Counted from the first letter of the stretch, positions 1 to 12,904 are shown. The stretch: DNA of 64,000 nucleotides from Brachypodium distachyon (GCF_000005505.3 NC_016131.3:32665001-32729000), one strand, 5' to 3'. Numbers and translations: made by a program. The notes: a model not told the origin generated them from the letters alone.

Positions 1-977
1 TGGGATTTTTGTTTATGGTCCCTTTGGACCATAGACAAGTGTTTATCGAGTATTTCTGCACTACAAGAAGGCAATAAGATAATATGACACTTTTTCACAA
101 AAGATATAAAGGTATAAACAGAAGATTTTTTAAGGTGCTAAGATGGAATATGGTACCGAAGTGAACAGATTAGATCTCACACCCTCATCATTTGGTCAAA
201 CCACAAATTAAAGCATAGTTTTTGTGTATTATTGTATCACAAGCTCATCCAGCCATAACCAAGAAAAGGCAAACTCATTATACAAATTAGTACAATATTT
301 ACTTGAACGTTGATATTCCAAACTTGCAATTTCTCTTTGCTCACATAAGCAGCACCCTTAAACAGATTAGGATGGAAATTGTAGTAAATATTGGAAGAAA
401 TAATAAACAGAGTATTGTACTGATTAGCAGCATATTAGCAGTAATCCTCAGTCCTCTGATGATATGTATACGAGTTGTGCATATAATTATATAACTATGA
501 ATTTCTCTTTCAAAATTGTAGACTAGCAATAATCTATTTGAAAAAGAAAATACTTAAATGGCAAATTCTGCCAGCTTTCAGCGATTGCAAATACGGAGTA
601 TGTACTTTTTCAGTCAGAAATCATAGAATAGACTGAAATAGCATATCTGATAAATTGCACGGACTTTCAATCCAGAAACTTCCTTTACCATCAATAAACA
701 GAGGCATTATTAGTAGAGATGCGATAATGTTACAAAAAAACACCATTACAAATAATGCGGTTTTGGTAAACTACTAAGCAATTAGCTTGTTGTGTGCCAA
801 AAACCAGTGGTAATAAAAGATAATCTGCTATCATGAAGCTTAATGGCATTGGACTAATACAAAAACCCTTTGCATGTTAAATGTTACTTCAGCAAAGATC
901 CAGTAAATAATAAATATTTCTGAAATAAAATAATGTTTTCTAAGAAGCAGTAGAAATAATAAATAATGACTGCATAC
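1..977. other. Intron or intergenic tract left of GLE1 exon
   Basis: AT-rich sequence with no supported coding exon on either strand. Because the last visible GLE1-like exon ends at 978 with a GT donor, most of this stretch is probably an intron of that minus-strand gene, whose remaining exons lie outside the window. Confidence 0.5.
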
Positions 978-2734
978 ATTTTCCTCTGGAAGTGGACATC
1001 TAGCCTTCTATCTATCTCTTTCCTTGATTCTGCGTATTTCTGAAGTCGAGCAAGTGCAGAGATTGTTCTCTGGATTTCATTTTGGTGGCATACCTCCAAT
1101 GCAGATAACTTACTTCTAACTTCCTCCTGAAGATAAAGTATCGTAAGTGAAGAAAAACCAGTTTAAAATATCAAAACTTGGTCAGTCAAAGCAAGATGAT
1201 AACACCATTGAGGCAATGTTTAAGACCGTATAATGTGGTCCATCAGCAAAGGTAAGTGTCATTACAGAAATACTCCCTCCGATCCATATTAATTGTCTCA
1301 AATTTGCCCAAATATGGATGTATCTATGTCTAAAAAGTGTCTAGATACATGTAATATTTCGACAATTAATATGGATCGGAGGGAGTACATATCTAGTACA
1401 TGCATTTTTATACTTTCTGTACTGGCTCACATAAACCTTTTCATAGCTTGATAAATGACAAATGTTGTTAAAATCTTGGAGAAATCTGTGCTGCATGAGC
1501 CAGGATAGAGTTTTTTTTACCCAAAAGTAAAGCCAACAAGTGTATGGAGAATATACATGTGCATTTGCTAGAACTAGCAAAATCCCATGCATTGCTACAG
1601 ACTTCAATAAATAAACTATTTTTTCAGGAGAACGTTGCACTACGTTTTGTTAACAAGCATCTCAGAACAAACCATTCATACCAGCTCTGGTCTTTGTGAT
1701 TTGCTCCAAATCAACATGTGGTGTAAAGATAATGTTTGAGTGCCAGGATGCAATAATAAGAAACTTAACACTTTGGACTTTGGAGTCCTGTTATTTTGTT
1801 TCCTAGATCACGATCTTTCATTACATGCAAGTTGCCGACTAAAAACATGTGTGCTTCTTTTTCTTGCAATATTCATGATGAAAAATTGAAAATATGTTCA
1901 AAATCTAGAGGTTTGTTAATATCCGTCAATACCAGTATGACATCGCCAGTAATCTTAAACAGAATCATCAAGCTCAATTCAGAAATCCATACTGTACAAC
2001 ACTAGAAATACCAGGAAAATTGAGCAGTACCAGCATGCCTGGTCAGCTTAAAAGGTCCTTATAACACACAAATCATAGCAGAAAAATAAAATTGTCACAT
2101 TACGACTAGTAGTGATCCTAAACTGCAATGAGGACAAAAGTAGACAAAAAATCAACGGTCTATTACCCAGAGTCCGACACATTAAAGCAAATCTTAAATC
2201 ATGAAATAAGTATTGTGTTTAATAGACAGGAACAGAGGAGAATGCCCGGTACACACTTGAATTTTGAGACGATGCTCGCGTTCCAGCTCAAGTAGAATAC
2301 TCTTCTCCAGGCTCCTTTTCTCCATCAGGTGGTATGGTGTAACCCTACCATCTAATTCATCCCCTGATTCTTCAGAGTCACTAAGAAAAAACAAAAGGTC
2401 ACCAAATGTCAAGCTGTCTACAGTATAATAAAAATTGCAGAATAAAGTGAGAATGACGAACTATGACACACAAATTTCATTTGTTTTAAAGGCAACTAAG
2501 GGACAAAAATGCAGGATCGAACTCTCACCTTGATTCGATATCATTACATGAAAACCTCGCTCCGTGTGCTACAAGAGCCCGGGCATCCTCATCACTGTCA
2601 TCATCTTCGTCTTCCGTGTCGCCTTCCTCCTCAACCCGCATGACAAAAGCCTTCTCCCTCCTGCTGCCACCATCAGCCCTAAATAAACCAACGAAACAGT
2701 ACAGGTAAAGTCACATAAATTGGCAGAGTCAAAC

Positions 2735-2773
<39 letters not shown>

Positions 2774-3093
2774 CGACCACTTCAGCGGCTGCTTGAGGGG
2801 CATAGGCGGCGCGGCAAGACGGGTGGCTTCAAATGCATCAAACTCGGTGAGGACGTCCCTGAGGGTCCAGCTCGTGCAGGGGTCAAGCGTCTTGGGGCAC
2901 CGAAGCTCCACGCGCGTGAAGGCCCTAGGAGGAGGAAGACAGAGTTGAGGCAGGTCAGTGTGGATGAACACCAGCCAGATACAGCCATACAGGCAGAGGG
3001 GCGCAAGAAATTGCGATGTGGAATTACATGGCGGTCACCGACGGCGAGGCGGTACTTGGTCGTCAGCATGCATGCCTTGGCCGGCCGTAACAT
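978..3093 (-). CDS. GLE1: GLE1-like mRNA export factor, 5' part (partial)
   Basis: Minus-strand multi-exon gene running off the left edge. Exons read by eye: 3093-3056 (uncertain first exon), 2924-2778, 2678-2529, 2380-2257 and 1126-978, with consistent phases and mostly good GT/AG sites. The peptide holds, in order, TRVELRCPKTL, an acidic stretch after KAFVMRVEEEGDTEDEDDD, ARFSCNDIES, SDSEESGDE, then a helical segment with KYAESRKEIDRRLDVHFQRK. This order and these motifs match the N-terminal half of plant GLE1, the nucleoporin that with IP6 activates the DEAD-box helicase LOS4/DBP5 at the cytoplasmic face of the nuclear pore. The conserved C-terminal GLE1 domain is not in the window. The start is uncertain: no ATG is in frame in the second exon, so I used ATG 3093 in an upstream exon. 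The identification rests on remembered family motifs, not an alignment. Confidence 0.72.
1271..1387. mobile_element. Stowaway MITE
   Basis: TA-flanked element starting CTCCCTCCGATCC and ending GGATCGGAGGGAG, 113 bp between TA duplications, with nearly palindromic internal arms. Located in the GLE1-like gene, in the intron between 2257 and 1126. Confidence 0.93.
2734..2775. repeat. (GAGA)n(CAGA)n microsatellite
   Basis: About ten GA units followed by five ACAG units on the plus strand. It lies inside the first well-supported GLE1 intron, directly next to the inferred 5' splice site. Confidence 0.9.
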
Positions 3094-3437
3094 GAAGAGG
3101 TGCCACACGAGGGAGGTGCTCGGCACCGGCAGCAGCAGCCCTGGAAAGAATAGAAAATATGCATAACAGCAGCAACAATGTTTATGAGTAATCAAAGTAA
3201 GAAATGCTAATCACCATAGCAATATATAGCAATGTTCATCAGTTCATCACAAAGTGTACTGTAACACAAATTGTATACATACAAAATTAAGACCATGTGC
3301 ACTGTAAGTCTGTAACACAAAAAAGTTACCAACTCTAATTCAATACTATCAGTGTAAACACATATATTTTTAACACAATAGTAGCATTGTAACACACAAA
3401 ATTGTAAAGACAATCAGCAGATAATGAAGTCATGAAA

Positions 3438-3688
3438 TCTTCTATATCTAAGTAGAAACAACCCACTACTTCATTTCTCTAAACATGCAAGCATGCCACG
3501 TCATCACATAATTAATTTGTTCACACATATTTAGTGAAAAACTCATACTTTTGCACATGCATGCATGTTACTTGCATCAAGCTATTCCAATTAAGTGAAG
3601 AATGTATAATTTTATTATATGTTTTCAATTTTGAATACTCTTTATGTTAACTAAAAATTTCCGCAACATCGTGCGGGGCATCATCTAG
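3438..3688 (+). mobile_element. Short non-autonomous Helitron
   Basis: The segment begins with TC (TCTTCTATATC) after an A and ends with CTAG before a T, the A/T insertion site expected of Helitrons. The 3' end carries the short stem CCGCA...TGCGG at 3661-3676 followed about 8 nt later by ATCATCTAG, a typical grass Helitron terminus. It is 251 bp, AT-rich and non-coding, and lies about 300 bp upstream of the GLE1-like exons. The 5' boundary is less certain than the 3' one. Confidence 0.65.
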
Positions 3689-3794
3689 TTACCTTCAATC
3701 GTTCCTAACAATACTTCAAATAACCTGTGGAAAGAAAGAGACACAAATTAGATTTCGTGGATGAAAGAACTTGCATGAAATCTAGGGTTTCTGC

Positions 3795-4300
3795 TGCAAT
3801 TAGTATATGTTCCATGAGGTTTGGTAGGGGAAGGGGCGACGGGGAGCACGCCATGGGTGGAGGTGGAGCTTGGTCCAGCTCGACCCGCATCAGAGAGGGA
3901 CGGGACGTGGGGGAGGTCGGAATGGGGGGAGGGCGGTATTCTGCTTCGTGGGGTTTGAAAGGTGAAGGGGGCGACGGTGGTGTTCCCGCGGTCGAGCTCG
4001 GCGTGGATCGCCGCACCGGAGGTGCGGGTGGACGGGGGCGAGGTGGCTGGAGAACGGACGGAGGGCCTGGAGAAGGGCGGGCGGGAAAGAGCTCTAACCT
4101 GCCCCTGCAGCCGCCGTCTACCGCCGCGCGCCGTCGGCCGCTGGTCGCCTCCCTTGTGCGCTCGCCCTCTTTTTCGGTTTTTCCCCAACGGCTTGCTACT
4201 TGTGTGCGGGAAGAAAACCTTTCGAGGAAGGGCCGAAGGGGTCGCGGGATGAATTTGGGCCAACTTCTCAGCCAATCGAAAACAATTCCACATTCTGTGA
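3795..4300. other. GC-rich tract upstream of GLE1, no supported gene
   Basis: GC-rich stretch open in several frames on both strands with proline/glycine/arginine-rich conceptual products. The minus strand contains an AAACCCTAG element, common in plant 5' UTRs, near 3785. It may be the promoter or 5' UTR of the GLE1-like gene. No frame shows a recognisable domain. Confidence 0.35.
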
Positions 4301-4969
4301 TTCTGTCTCAATTCCAGACGGGAAATTTCAGCGACTCAAAAAAAAATAGTGGAATGGTTGCCCTAGAAAAAACAGTGGAATGGAAGCTCATCTAAAAAAA
4401 TGGTGGAATGGATTATCAAACCCATCTAATACCGGAATAGTTCAGTTCACGTTTTTTCCTAGGACAACAATAGCACGCTATGTCCCGCGTTAGCGGTCTG
4501 GCGCGTACGCCTGACAAAAACAACATGCAGCGCCATGCATGCGTACCAGCACGGCCAACAAAAGAAACATGCATGGTAAATATGCAAAAGATGGTAAGAT
4601 TCAAAATGTTTTAACTTTTAAACCGTGAACTTGATTTATGATCTGTCTTTACAGTTACTTTTTGTCTGGATGAGATCTTCAAAACTAGATCCCATGTTGG
4701 TACATTTAGACAACTTTTTTTTATCTTAAAAGTTGTCCTCTAATACTCTATGAAGTTGCCACCCTACCAGTAACAAATTACCACGTGACAATTTTGTACA
4801 AAATAAGGTGTGTATCAACTCTAGTGCTCCTCCATTCTTCCTTTTGAAATTTGCTAAAACAAGAAAACAAAGAACTCATCCTGATTATTGAAAGACATGG
4901 ATAGGATTCTCAGAATTGGATTATTAACAAGAAGACTTACACAAAGAACTCTCATCTCTGATATGTTGG

Positions 4970-7519
4970 TTAATATATATAGGGCAGCAGCCTTGTACTC
5001 ATTAGGTTTGAGTATACGAGATCCTTGAGGGTTCGTGTATCGGCCTTGGTATTGAAAGATATCAATGGTGCATGAACTATCATTAGAAGGGCCATTCTCA
5101 TCATACCGAGGAGTCTTATTTCTGGCTGACCAAACACCAGCCTTAAAATAAAGTGAGAGAAAAAGAGTTGCCTCCTCAACTAAGTTTCAACAATTGAAGC
5201 CTCAACATGTGCCTTATTGCGTACCTTCTTCTTAAGATCCCCAATAAACCTAATATATGTTTTATCAACAATTTAGCTTGAAGGATGAGAATAAATCATA
5301 GCACATTATGTGTTAAAAATTGGAAATTTACCTTTCGAATTGATACATCCATCGGTTCTGGACTGGACCTACTAGTCTAGCTTCATAAGGAAGATGCACA
5401 ATTAGGTGTTGCATAGGATTGAAAAAACCAGGAGGGAATATCTTCTTCAATTTACAAACTAGTGCTGCCACATTCTGTTCTAGAGAGTGCACAATATGTT
5501 GGCTCAATTCTTTTGCACACAGTTGATGATAGAAATGACTCAGCTCAGCCAAACAAATCCATATATCTTCTGGAAGAAAGCCTCTAAATGCTACAGGGAG
5601 TAAGCGTTCAATAAATATGTGAAAGTCATGACTTTTGAGGCCAAAGATCTTTGATTTCTTTAGATTAACACCATGCTTGATGTTGGCTGCATACCCATCT
5701 GGAAACTTTAATTTCTGAAACCATTCTAGGACAACTGCTTTGTCATCCTTCTCAATGCAGAATTTGGCCCTAGGCTTCTGCCACTTCCCATTGTTGTTTG
5801 GATCAGACAAATGCAAAGTTGGACGGTGGCAAATTTGTTGTAAATCAAGTCTGGCCTTCCAATTATCTTTGCTTTTCTCAGATATATCAAAACATGTGTT
5901 CCATATTGCCTCTGCTATGTTTTTTTCATTGTGCATTACATCAATGTTGTGACGAAGAAGTAATTTATTGAAGTACGGGAGCTGCCAAAAGCAACTTACA
6001 TGGCTCTAATTGTGTGTTGAATTGTACCTTTCTTATCACCTACAAGTCTATTCGTTTGGTCTTCCACTTCAGCTCCTGTCAAAGGCCTAGGTGCAATATC
6101 ATGTATAGTTGTAGCCTTTCTAAATGCATTCTCTTGGTTTCTGAATTCATGGTTTTCAGGTAGGTAGCGTCTATGACAGTCGAACCAGCAAGCGTTTCTA
6201 CCAGCTTTGAGTCGAAATGATTTGGTATCGGACAAACTGTTTGGACAAGTAAGAACTCCATGGGTGCTCCAACCAGAAAAGTTTCCATAAACAGGAAAAT
6301 CATGAATTGACCACAAGTACGCAGTCTTCATGGTGAATTTTTTTTTTGACTGAAGCACCCCATGTATCTACCCCCTCCCATAACTTCATAAGTTCATCCA
6401 CTAAAGGTTGCATTAGAACTTCAGTCAACTTTCCAGGGTGTTCAGGCCTAGAGATTACCATGGAAATGAATATGTACTCCTTCTTCATGGCTACTCCAGG
6501 TGGAAGATTAAGTGGAGCAACAAATATAGGCTAGCATGAATAAGAGGCAGCAGTTAAGTTGAACGGCGTGAAGCCATCAATTGTAATAGCTAGTCTAACA
6601 CTTCTAGGGTCACTAGCAAAATATCGAAGTCTTCATCAAATTTCTTCCATGCATCCCCGTCACAAGGGTGCACCATCTTCCCTGATTTGGATTTCTTATG
6701 AGACTTCATTAATTTTGCTACCTCCGTGTGTGCATACAATCTTTGTAGTCTATGTGTAATGGGGAGGTATCACAATATTTTCCTAGGGACTTTGTTTCTG
6801 TCATTCTCATATCTAGGGGTTTTACAGAAGTCACAAATGTCTTTGTGTTCATTCTCTTTGTAATACAGCATACAATTGTTATAACATACATCAATTTTGA
6901 CATATGGCATTTCCAAACCTTCTAACAATTTCTTTGAACGGTAGAAGTCTTCAACCAAATTAGAATCAGGAGGAAGAAGCTCATGGATTAGCTTTAGGGT
7001 ATCATCATAATGTGCAGTAGACATGTTGTATCGTGCCTTTAAATCTAGCATCCGGGCTACAGTTGACAGAATTGTATGCTGTGTGTTGGCATGAACCTTA
7101 CCATCAACAGTGTCAAGCATCCTATAAAACGCCTTAGCATAAGGTGTTGGCTCCTCATTGACAATGTGTGGTGTATGTTTAGCGGCTAGGTCATGTAACA
7201 TATCATTCATGCGGTCCCCTACATCACTAGCATACCCCATATCAACATCATTTTCATCATTTACAATAGGTGTCTCACCATGGGCTGACCATGTTGTGTA
7301 GTTCTCCATAAACCCCCATTTGGCCAGATGCAACTCTACATTCTCCCTTATGTGCTGATAATCATTGCGGCACTTCATGCAAGGGCAGTTAATGGTACCA
7401 TTTTTCACTAAATTTGGCAGAGAAAAGGCACGATCTAAGAACACCTTTGTTTGTTCAACCCATTCAGTTGAGATACTTCTACGACTCCAACCACTATACA
7501 TCCATTCACGATCTTCCAT
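4970..7519 (-). pseudogene. CACTA (En/Spm) transposase, degenerate
   Basis: Decayed TNP2-type transposase in several reading frames. The N-terminal piece (7519-6770) starts MEDREWMYSGW and contains CPCMKCRN and YTTWSAHGE, typical of the transposase-associated domain of CACTA elements. Central pieces (6490-6000) carry KLTEVLMQPLVDELMKLWEG and GWSTHG, matching Transposase_21. The 3' piece (5936-5330) reads KFPDGYAANIKHGVNLKKSK, FLPEDIW and FPPGFFNPMQHLIVHLP, matching DUF4218, followed after a probable intron by NKAHVEAS near 5200. Frameshifts and stops between blocks show it is dead. No convincing CACTA terminal inverted repeats were found, so element limits are unknown. Confidence 0.85.
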
Positions 7520-7689
7520 CGATCACACTGTTATGTTCTAAAAGAAAAAACAACACACTCAATAAAAATACAGCATACAAGCAAAGGAGTGTAACATATA
7601 ACAAAGCATCAATGCATTGCATATCACCATATAACAAGAAACAGCTACTCAAAATTTTAACTTTGCAGGATACATTTCAAAATGTTACA

Positions 7690-9050
7690 TAGTATTTGAT
7701 TTCTTGATACTTACCTCGTCAGATTCGCAGGAGGCTGAACACAGAATGGAGCTTCGGTGCTAGAGGCGTCGTCTTGGAGGTGCGAGCTTCGGCTAGTCAG
7801 TTGAGTGAGGTCGCCGGCGTCTTGTCGTTCCAGCAAGCGGCGGCGTACTGCGGCGCGGGGAGTCCGGGGCAGAGTAATATGGCGCAGGAGGGAGAGAGAG
7901 CAGCAGCTTCAAGTGGCATTGGGGGAGGGGAAGAGCGGCGGCAGGAGGATGGGGGAGGGGAGAAGCAGCGGCAGGAGAATGGGGTGCGCGGCCGTGAGTG
8001 GCGACAGGATCCCCACGGCACGCGGCCCTGAGTGTGGCGGGTGTGAGTGGCAGCTGCAGGAAGGGTCGCGGGGGAGAAGGGAATGTGGCGGGGGAGGGGA
8101 AGAACGAAGGCGAGTGGGGGCTGCGCGGGGAAGACGGGGGACCTGGGGCTGGCGGCTGGGTGGGATGTGCTCGGGGGATCAGGATGCCAACGGCCTGCCC
8201 AACAGCAAACACAGGTTTGTCCGCTTTAGCCGCAAAAGGCCACGCGGGCGGCCGCAGAAGGCTATGCGGGCAGCCGCGAGCGCCGCAAGACGGCTCCGCT
8301 AAACAGCTTATACGGTTGCGTATATACACAGTACAAATAACACATAGCTGCAATGTTAAAGCAGAATACTACAGATACTTCTTTGCAATACCAGTTCATG
8401 CACGCATGGAAAAACCAGATATATTACTAGACAATACATCGATGCTTGGAATTCAGTAATTTCTTAAGCTTTTGTCAGAATATTGCTAAAAAAAGAGGGT
8501 AACTTAGCCTACTGCATCATAACCAACTTCAGCTCCTAACTTCAAATACATTGCGGACAACAAACTTCTTGAGCTTGTTAGGACCATTGCCTATCTGCAT
8601 TTCTGGACCACCAAAGAAAGATTCAGCATTTTCTGTAATACCAAGTCTTCAAGTCTCAAGTCTTCACATCCCTCATTGCAATTATGGGAAGAAATGCCAG
8701 CATCTAAATTATGATGGCTGTTTACCAACAAATGTATAAAATTGGAAAAGCAGACAATAACACTGTATTCAAATATGATATAAAATGCTTGGCATGACCT
8801 ATTTGTGTAAGTCTGAAAGTACACCATAATTTCCTTATATTTCAAGAGAAGCCAATTAGCATATTTATTGCAGAGTTATAAATGGAAATACAAACCAGAC
8901 ACACTGTCAAACATGATGATTTCATCTACATGATGATATCATCTATCTACAGGTACATCTAATCAACTGCTAAATTATTTCTTTAGAAGGGCCAACTAGT
9001 AGATTCAAAAGGCACCATCATGTTATAAATGACAGACAACCAAAGATAGA
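7690..9050. other. GC-rich then AT-rich tract, no supported gene
   Basis: 7760-8300 is GC-rich with proline/alanine-rich reading frames on both strands and no domain; it may be the 5' flank of the CACTA element, whose transposase starts at 7519. 8300-9050 is AT-rich and shows nothing recognisable. Confidence 0.4.
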
Positions 9051-9220
9051 TGATTTCACTGCTCACCTTCTTGGAGCAGCGATCCATGAAGCGGGTGGAG
9101 GAGGCAGCGGCGGAAGAAGAGGGAGGAGGCGACGGCTCCATGAAACGGTTGGAGAGGGAGGAGGCGGCGGAAGGATGGAGGAGGCGGCCGGAGAGGGAGG
9201 AGGAGGCGGGGACGGCAGCA

Positions 9221-9316
9221 GGAGGAGGCGGCCGGAGAGGAAGGAGAAGGCGGGGCGGCAGGAGGAGGCGGCCGGAGAGGAAGGAGAAGGCGGGGCGGCA
9301 GGAGGAGGCGGCCGGC
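9221..9316. repeat. 40-bp tandem repeat within a GGAGGAGGC-rich tract
   Basis: Two exact copies of a 40-bp purine-rich unit (9221-9260 and 9261-9300) plus a 16-bp partial copy. They sit in a longer GGAGGAGGCGGC-like low-complexity tract, 9060-9330. Confidence 0.9.
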
Positions 9317-9387
9317 GGCCGCCGCTAGGGACGAGCAGTCTCAATTTCCCGAAGCGGAGGAGTCGTTTCTAAGTTCTGCTACTGGAC

Positions 9388-10660
9388 TTGCCTCTTGGAC
9401 AAAGCGGCTCTCGCGGGCCTAACGCTCTTGTTCGCATTGTCCAGAAATTAGAAGGACCGGGCCGCATGAGCCCAAGAAGAGGTTTTCTTTGCGGGCCAAT
9501 TTGGCGGCTGGCGGCTGGCCGCGTTGATTGGCATGCCTATCGGGGGAGGAAGGGAATAGGGGAAGAGAACTATCTAGGTTTTGGGGAGAGGAAGATGCGG
9601 CCGCATATTTTTGCTGAAAATCTATTTTCCTGCCGTACTGCATTTGCTCTTACGCGCATAAGCACTGCGCACCATCCGATCCTCACCGAAGCTATTCCAC
9701 CCTTCTGCTTCCCCCACATCTTTCTTCCTCCCATCTCTTTCTTCCTTCCTGATGCAGTATGACCAGGCCCAAGGAAATCCCGCCTGTTGCCATTTCTTCC
9801 TCCCCTCGTGCCTTTCCTGCCTTCTGCAGCCTTCACTCACGTCTCCTCTCCCCTCAACCTCACCAGCCGCCATATCCCTTGGTGCAGCACTTGAGGACGA
9901 GCAACCAGAGGCCGAAGCGGAGGAGCTGGCGCACGGCGGCGTGACCAGCGAGGCCAGCGAGGCCAACAAGGATGGAGGTAGCGAAGCGCCGTGCTACAAC
10001 ATGTTGGTGGACCGGGCCTGGGAACACTATGGCTTCTCTTGCGGGAGAGGAAGCCGTGAATGATGGCTGGTCGCAGCTAGCGGTGGCCGTCTCGAGCACG
10101 CACGTAGGGGAGCGGCACCTACGGGCCGAGTCGCGCGCCGAGAGGCAAGGATGTGGTTGCGGAAGACGAGCTCGACCAATGAAGGTGCTGATATGTGGTG
10201 CTCTTCTTCTAAAGTGCAGCATCAGTACGCACATGGAGGTGTTGGGTGCATGCGTGGTGTTCGAGAAAATGCCTTGGGAAAATTCTTCACATGCGTGTTA
10301 CCTCCCTTCAAGCAATGGGGGAGGAACAGGTGCTGGGACTTCTCCCCTTGGTGTTGCAAGCTATGGTGTTGGATTTTTGCATCATGTGCTAGCCATTCTT
10401 CCACCCCGGAGACAATTATGGTTTATATGATGGAGGACACCTTGGAAAGGGTCAAAAAGCTTGAAGATCAAATTAAGAAGTTGTTGTTGGTCGCGCGCAG
10501 ATGAGGAGGCGGACCTTGACAACATGGTGGCACTCCCGTACTCTTTCGACATCACGTGGCTCCCCAAGGGCGTCTTGATCATGCATCGGAGCCTCGTCAC
10601 AAGCATCGAACAACAGGTGATAGCTTGTTGTGATGCTTCAATTGCATTCCAATAGCACCT
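9388..10660. other. Unassigned tract with weak coding appearance
   Basis: Several overlapping open frames, none with a recognised domain and each broken by stops. A segment near 10250 reads VFEKMP in one frame, and a related segment occurs near 13575 (see findings). Possibly a decayed gene or transposon fragment. Confidence 0.3.
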
Positions 10661-10739
10661 TCCATCTTGCTTTGGTTTGCTTGTTCAACACCATTTGGCA
10701 TCAAACGAATAGAGTTTTACAATGTTCACTGGCTTTGTT

Positions 10740-12420
10740 ACTTCTCATAGTTACCAAAAGGATATGGATGGATATTGATGTAGTTACCTAACTATCAAGT
10801 TACAGTTATCACTGTGCTAGCTATGTGGTTACCCATCAATTGAGGGTACAATTACCAACGTAACTCCGTTGGAGTTATTTTGTTGTTCGGGTTAAAGTTA
10901 CCATCAAATCACTAGCATAGCTACCAAACTTTCATGCTACAATTACCAACACTATCCCGATATAGTTACCTGGTGTCCATCTTACAATTATCACCATGTC
11001 ACCTTTGTAGTTACCAAGCTGTCGTGGTTATTGTCCGGCACAGTACTCGCCAAACATACACAAGGTTTATCTACTGTTGAAGCTACTACTTGTGAATGGT
11101 CTAGTCCGGTAACTCACATCTTATAGGTTGATAACTTCTAGCTTGTAAAAAGAGTTCCAAAATATATCTAAGTGAGAAAAGGTAGGTTTGTAACCGGTAA
11201 CTATTACTCCCTCCGTTCCATAAAGATTGACATGGATTTGAATTAACTCTAGTTCAACAGAGGGAGTATTTCAATAGTACGGTAACTCATGTACCAACGG
11301 TCTGGTAACTTGAAGGTTAAGCAAATATCATCAAAACATAACCAATTTAGGTCAAATATTTTAGGTTGATAACTACTTGTGAATAGTCGGGTAACATATC
11401 ATTACTGTCTGATACCTTCTAGATTCAGAAAAAGAAGTCTCGCAAACTTCCTAAGTGAAATTATAGTTTCTATGTTGATTACTATTTTTGAATAGTCTGG
11501 TAACTTACACGGTATTGGCACGGTAACTTCTAAATTCAAAAAACGTAACTTAAACATCTCTAGCTAGAGCTAGCGTCGAAACCAATCATAAATAGCCGGA
11601 TAACTCACACAATATAGACCGACAACTCACTTATTACTTTCTGGTACTTTGGAGCTCTAAAACAACGTCGGAACACCCCCCCCCCCTAGTAAGTATAGTT
11701 TTCAAGCCAGTAACTTTGGAGCTCTAAAACGCGTCGAAATAAGTGTGAATGGATAGATAACTCGATTATTTATGAGCCAATAACTTCTGAACTTGAAGAC
11801 TTTAGTGGCCTGTAAAATATTTCCAAGTGATTTATAATGTTGAATCCGATATCTAGTATTGAATTGTCCACTCATTTAGATTACTGTTACCATCCTCACA
11901 CTCATGTAGTTATCCATCAGTTTAGTTTATAGTTACCATCATGGTTTAGTTATGTAGCCATTTAGGTTACAATTACCATCATGACACGCATGTGGTTATC
12001 CGATCTTTTAGCTTACAGTTATCATCTTGTGATTGCTGCAACACCATCAAAATATTTAGATTTCAATGACCATCATAGCACTAACAGAGTTATCCAGGAT
12101 TTTGGTGAAAGTTACCACATGCATCATAGTAGGGATCCTAACTTTTGTGCTACAATTACTAATGTGATATTGACGTAGTTACTCATTGTTCATATTATAG
12201 TTATCACCATGACGTCGTTGTACTTACCAGCTTGTCTATGTTACTGTTCACAATGATGGATCAATATTGTACTTACCAACCCATCCAAGTTATCTACATG
12301 TTCAAGGTATCATCTATTTTTTTAAGGTTACTACTTGTGATTAGGTCCGGTAACTTTTGTATTAGTGGTTGGTAACTTGAGCTTGATTTTTTTTGCCAAA
12401 ACATATCCAATGTGGATCTA
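10740..12420. repeat. Strand-polarised GTTACC / GGTAAC repeat field
   Basis: Non-coding, AT-rich. I counted about nine exact GTTACC and nine exact GGTAAC, plus many one-base variants (ATTACC, GTTATC, GATAAC). Orientation is blocked: GTTACC-type in about 10750-11030, GGTAAC-type in 11100-11800, GTTACC-type in 11870-12310, GGTAAC-type in 12330-12400. No family recognised. Confidence 0.6.
11205..11268. mobile_element. Stowaway-like MITE (short)
   Basis: TA followed by CTCCCTCCGTTCCA and ending AGAGGGAGTA: Stowaway-type terminal inverted repeats with TA duplication. Only about 60 bp, so probably internally deleted. Confidence 0.75.
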
Positions 12421-12904
12421 ATTTTGAAACCATCATCAAGACAAATCCAAAGGTGAAAGCGGATCAACAATCAGATGTGTCATTAAAGAGTTAAGATATT
12501 TTAAATCTCCAAATTAGAAATGTGCATCACCTCTTCTATGCATGCACTAAGATATCGTATTTTTTGTCAATTAGTATAGCAGTGTGCGTTTACTCATCGG
12601 TGGAGATGTACTTGTTGCATAAAAAAGACTGACGGTGGAGACCACTCACGGGATAGGCTCACGGAAAAGACCACTCGGGCTCGCCTCACCCGCTGCCGCG
12701 CGCTCAGACTCGCGGGGAAAGAATCGTGCGTAGCTTGGCGAAAAAAATGCGGTACGTATGTTATTTTGTTATTTTCCATACGGCTGCCAGGTAGTCCAGT
12801 CCAAAACTCTGCCTGTAAATATTGTTCACTCCGTAAAAATACCTACGGTATAAAACTAATCCACACCAACATGAGTTCCTTTCTTATAAAAAGCAAAACA
12901 TCAC

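Noticed and set aside
59..70. CACTACAAGAAG resembling a CACTA terminal inverted repeat
   Set aside because: No matching inverse terminus or 3-bp duplication was found in the window; 12 bases can occur by chance.
3727..4395. 222-codon frame
   Set aside because: GC-rich overlap of several frames on both strands; composition unlike a conserved protein.
7774..8353. Proline-rich and glycine-rich open frames on both strands
   Set aside because: Mirror-image low-complexity frames in GC-rich DNA, with no domain or splice support.
9063..9344. 93-codon proline-rich frame
   Set aside because: Produced by the GGAGGAGGC tandem repeat.
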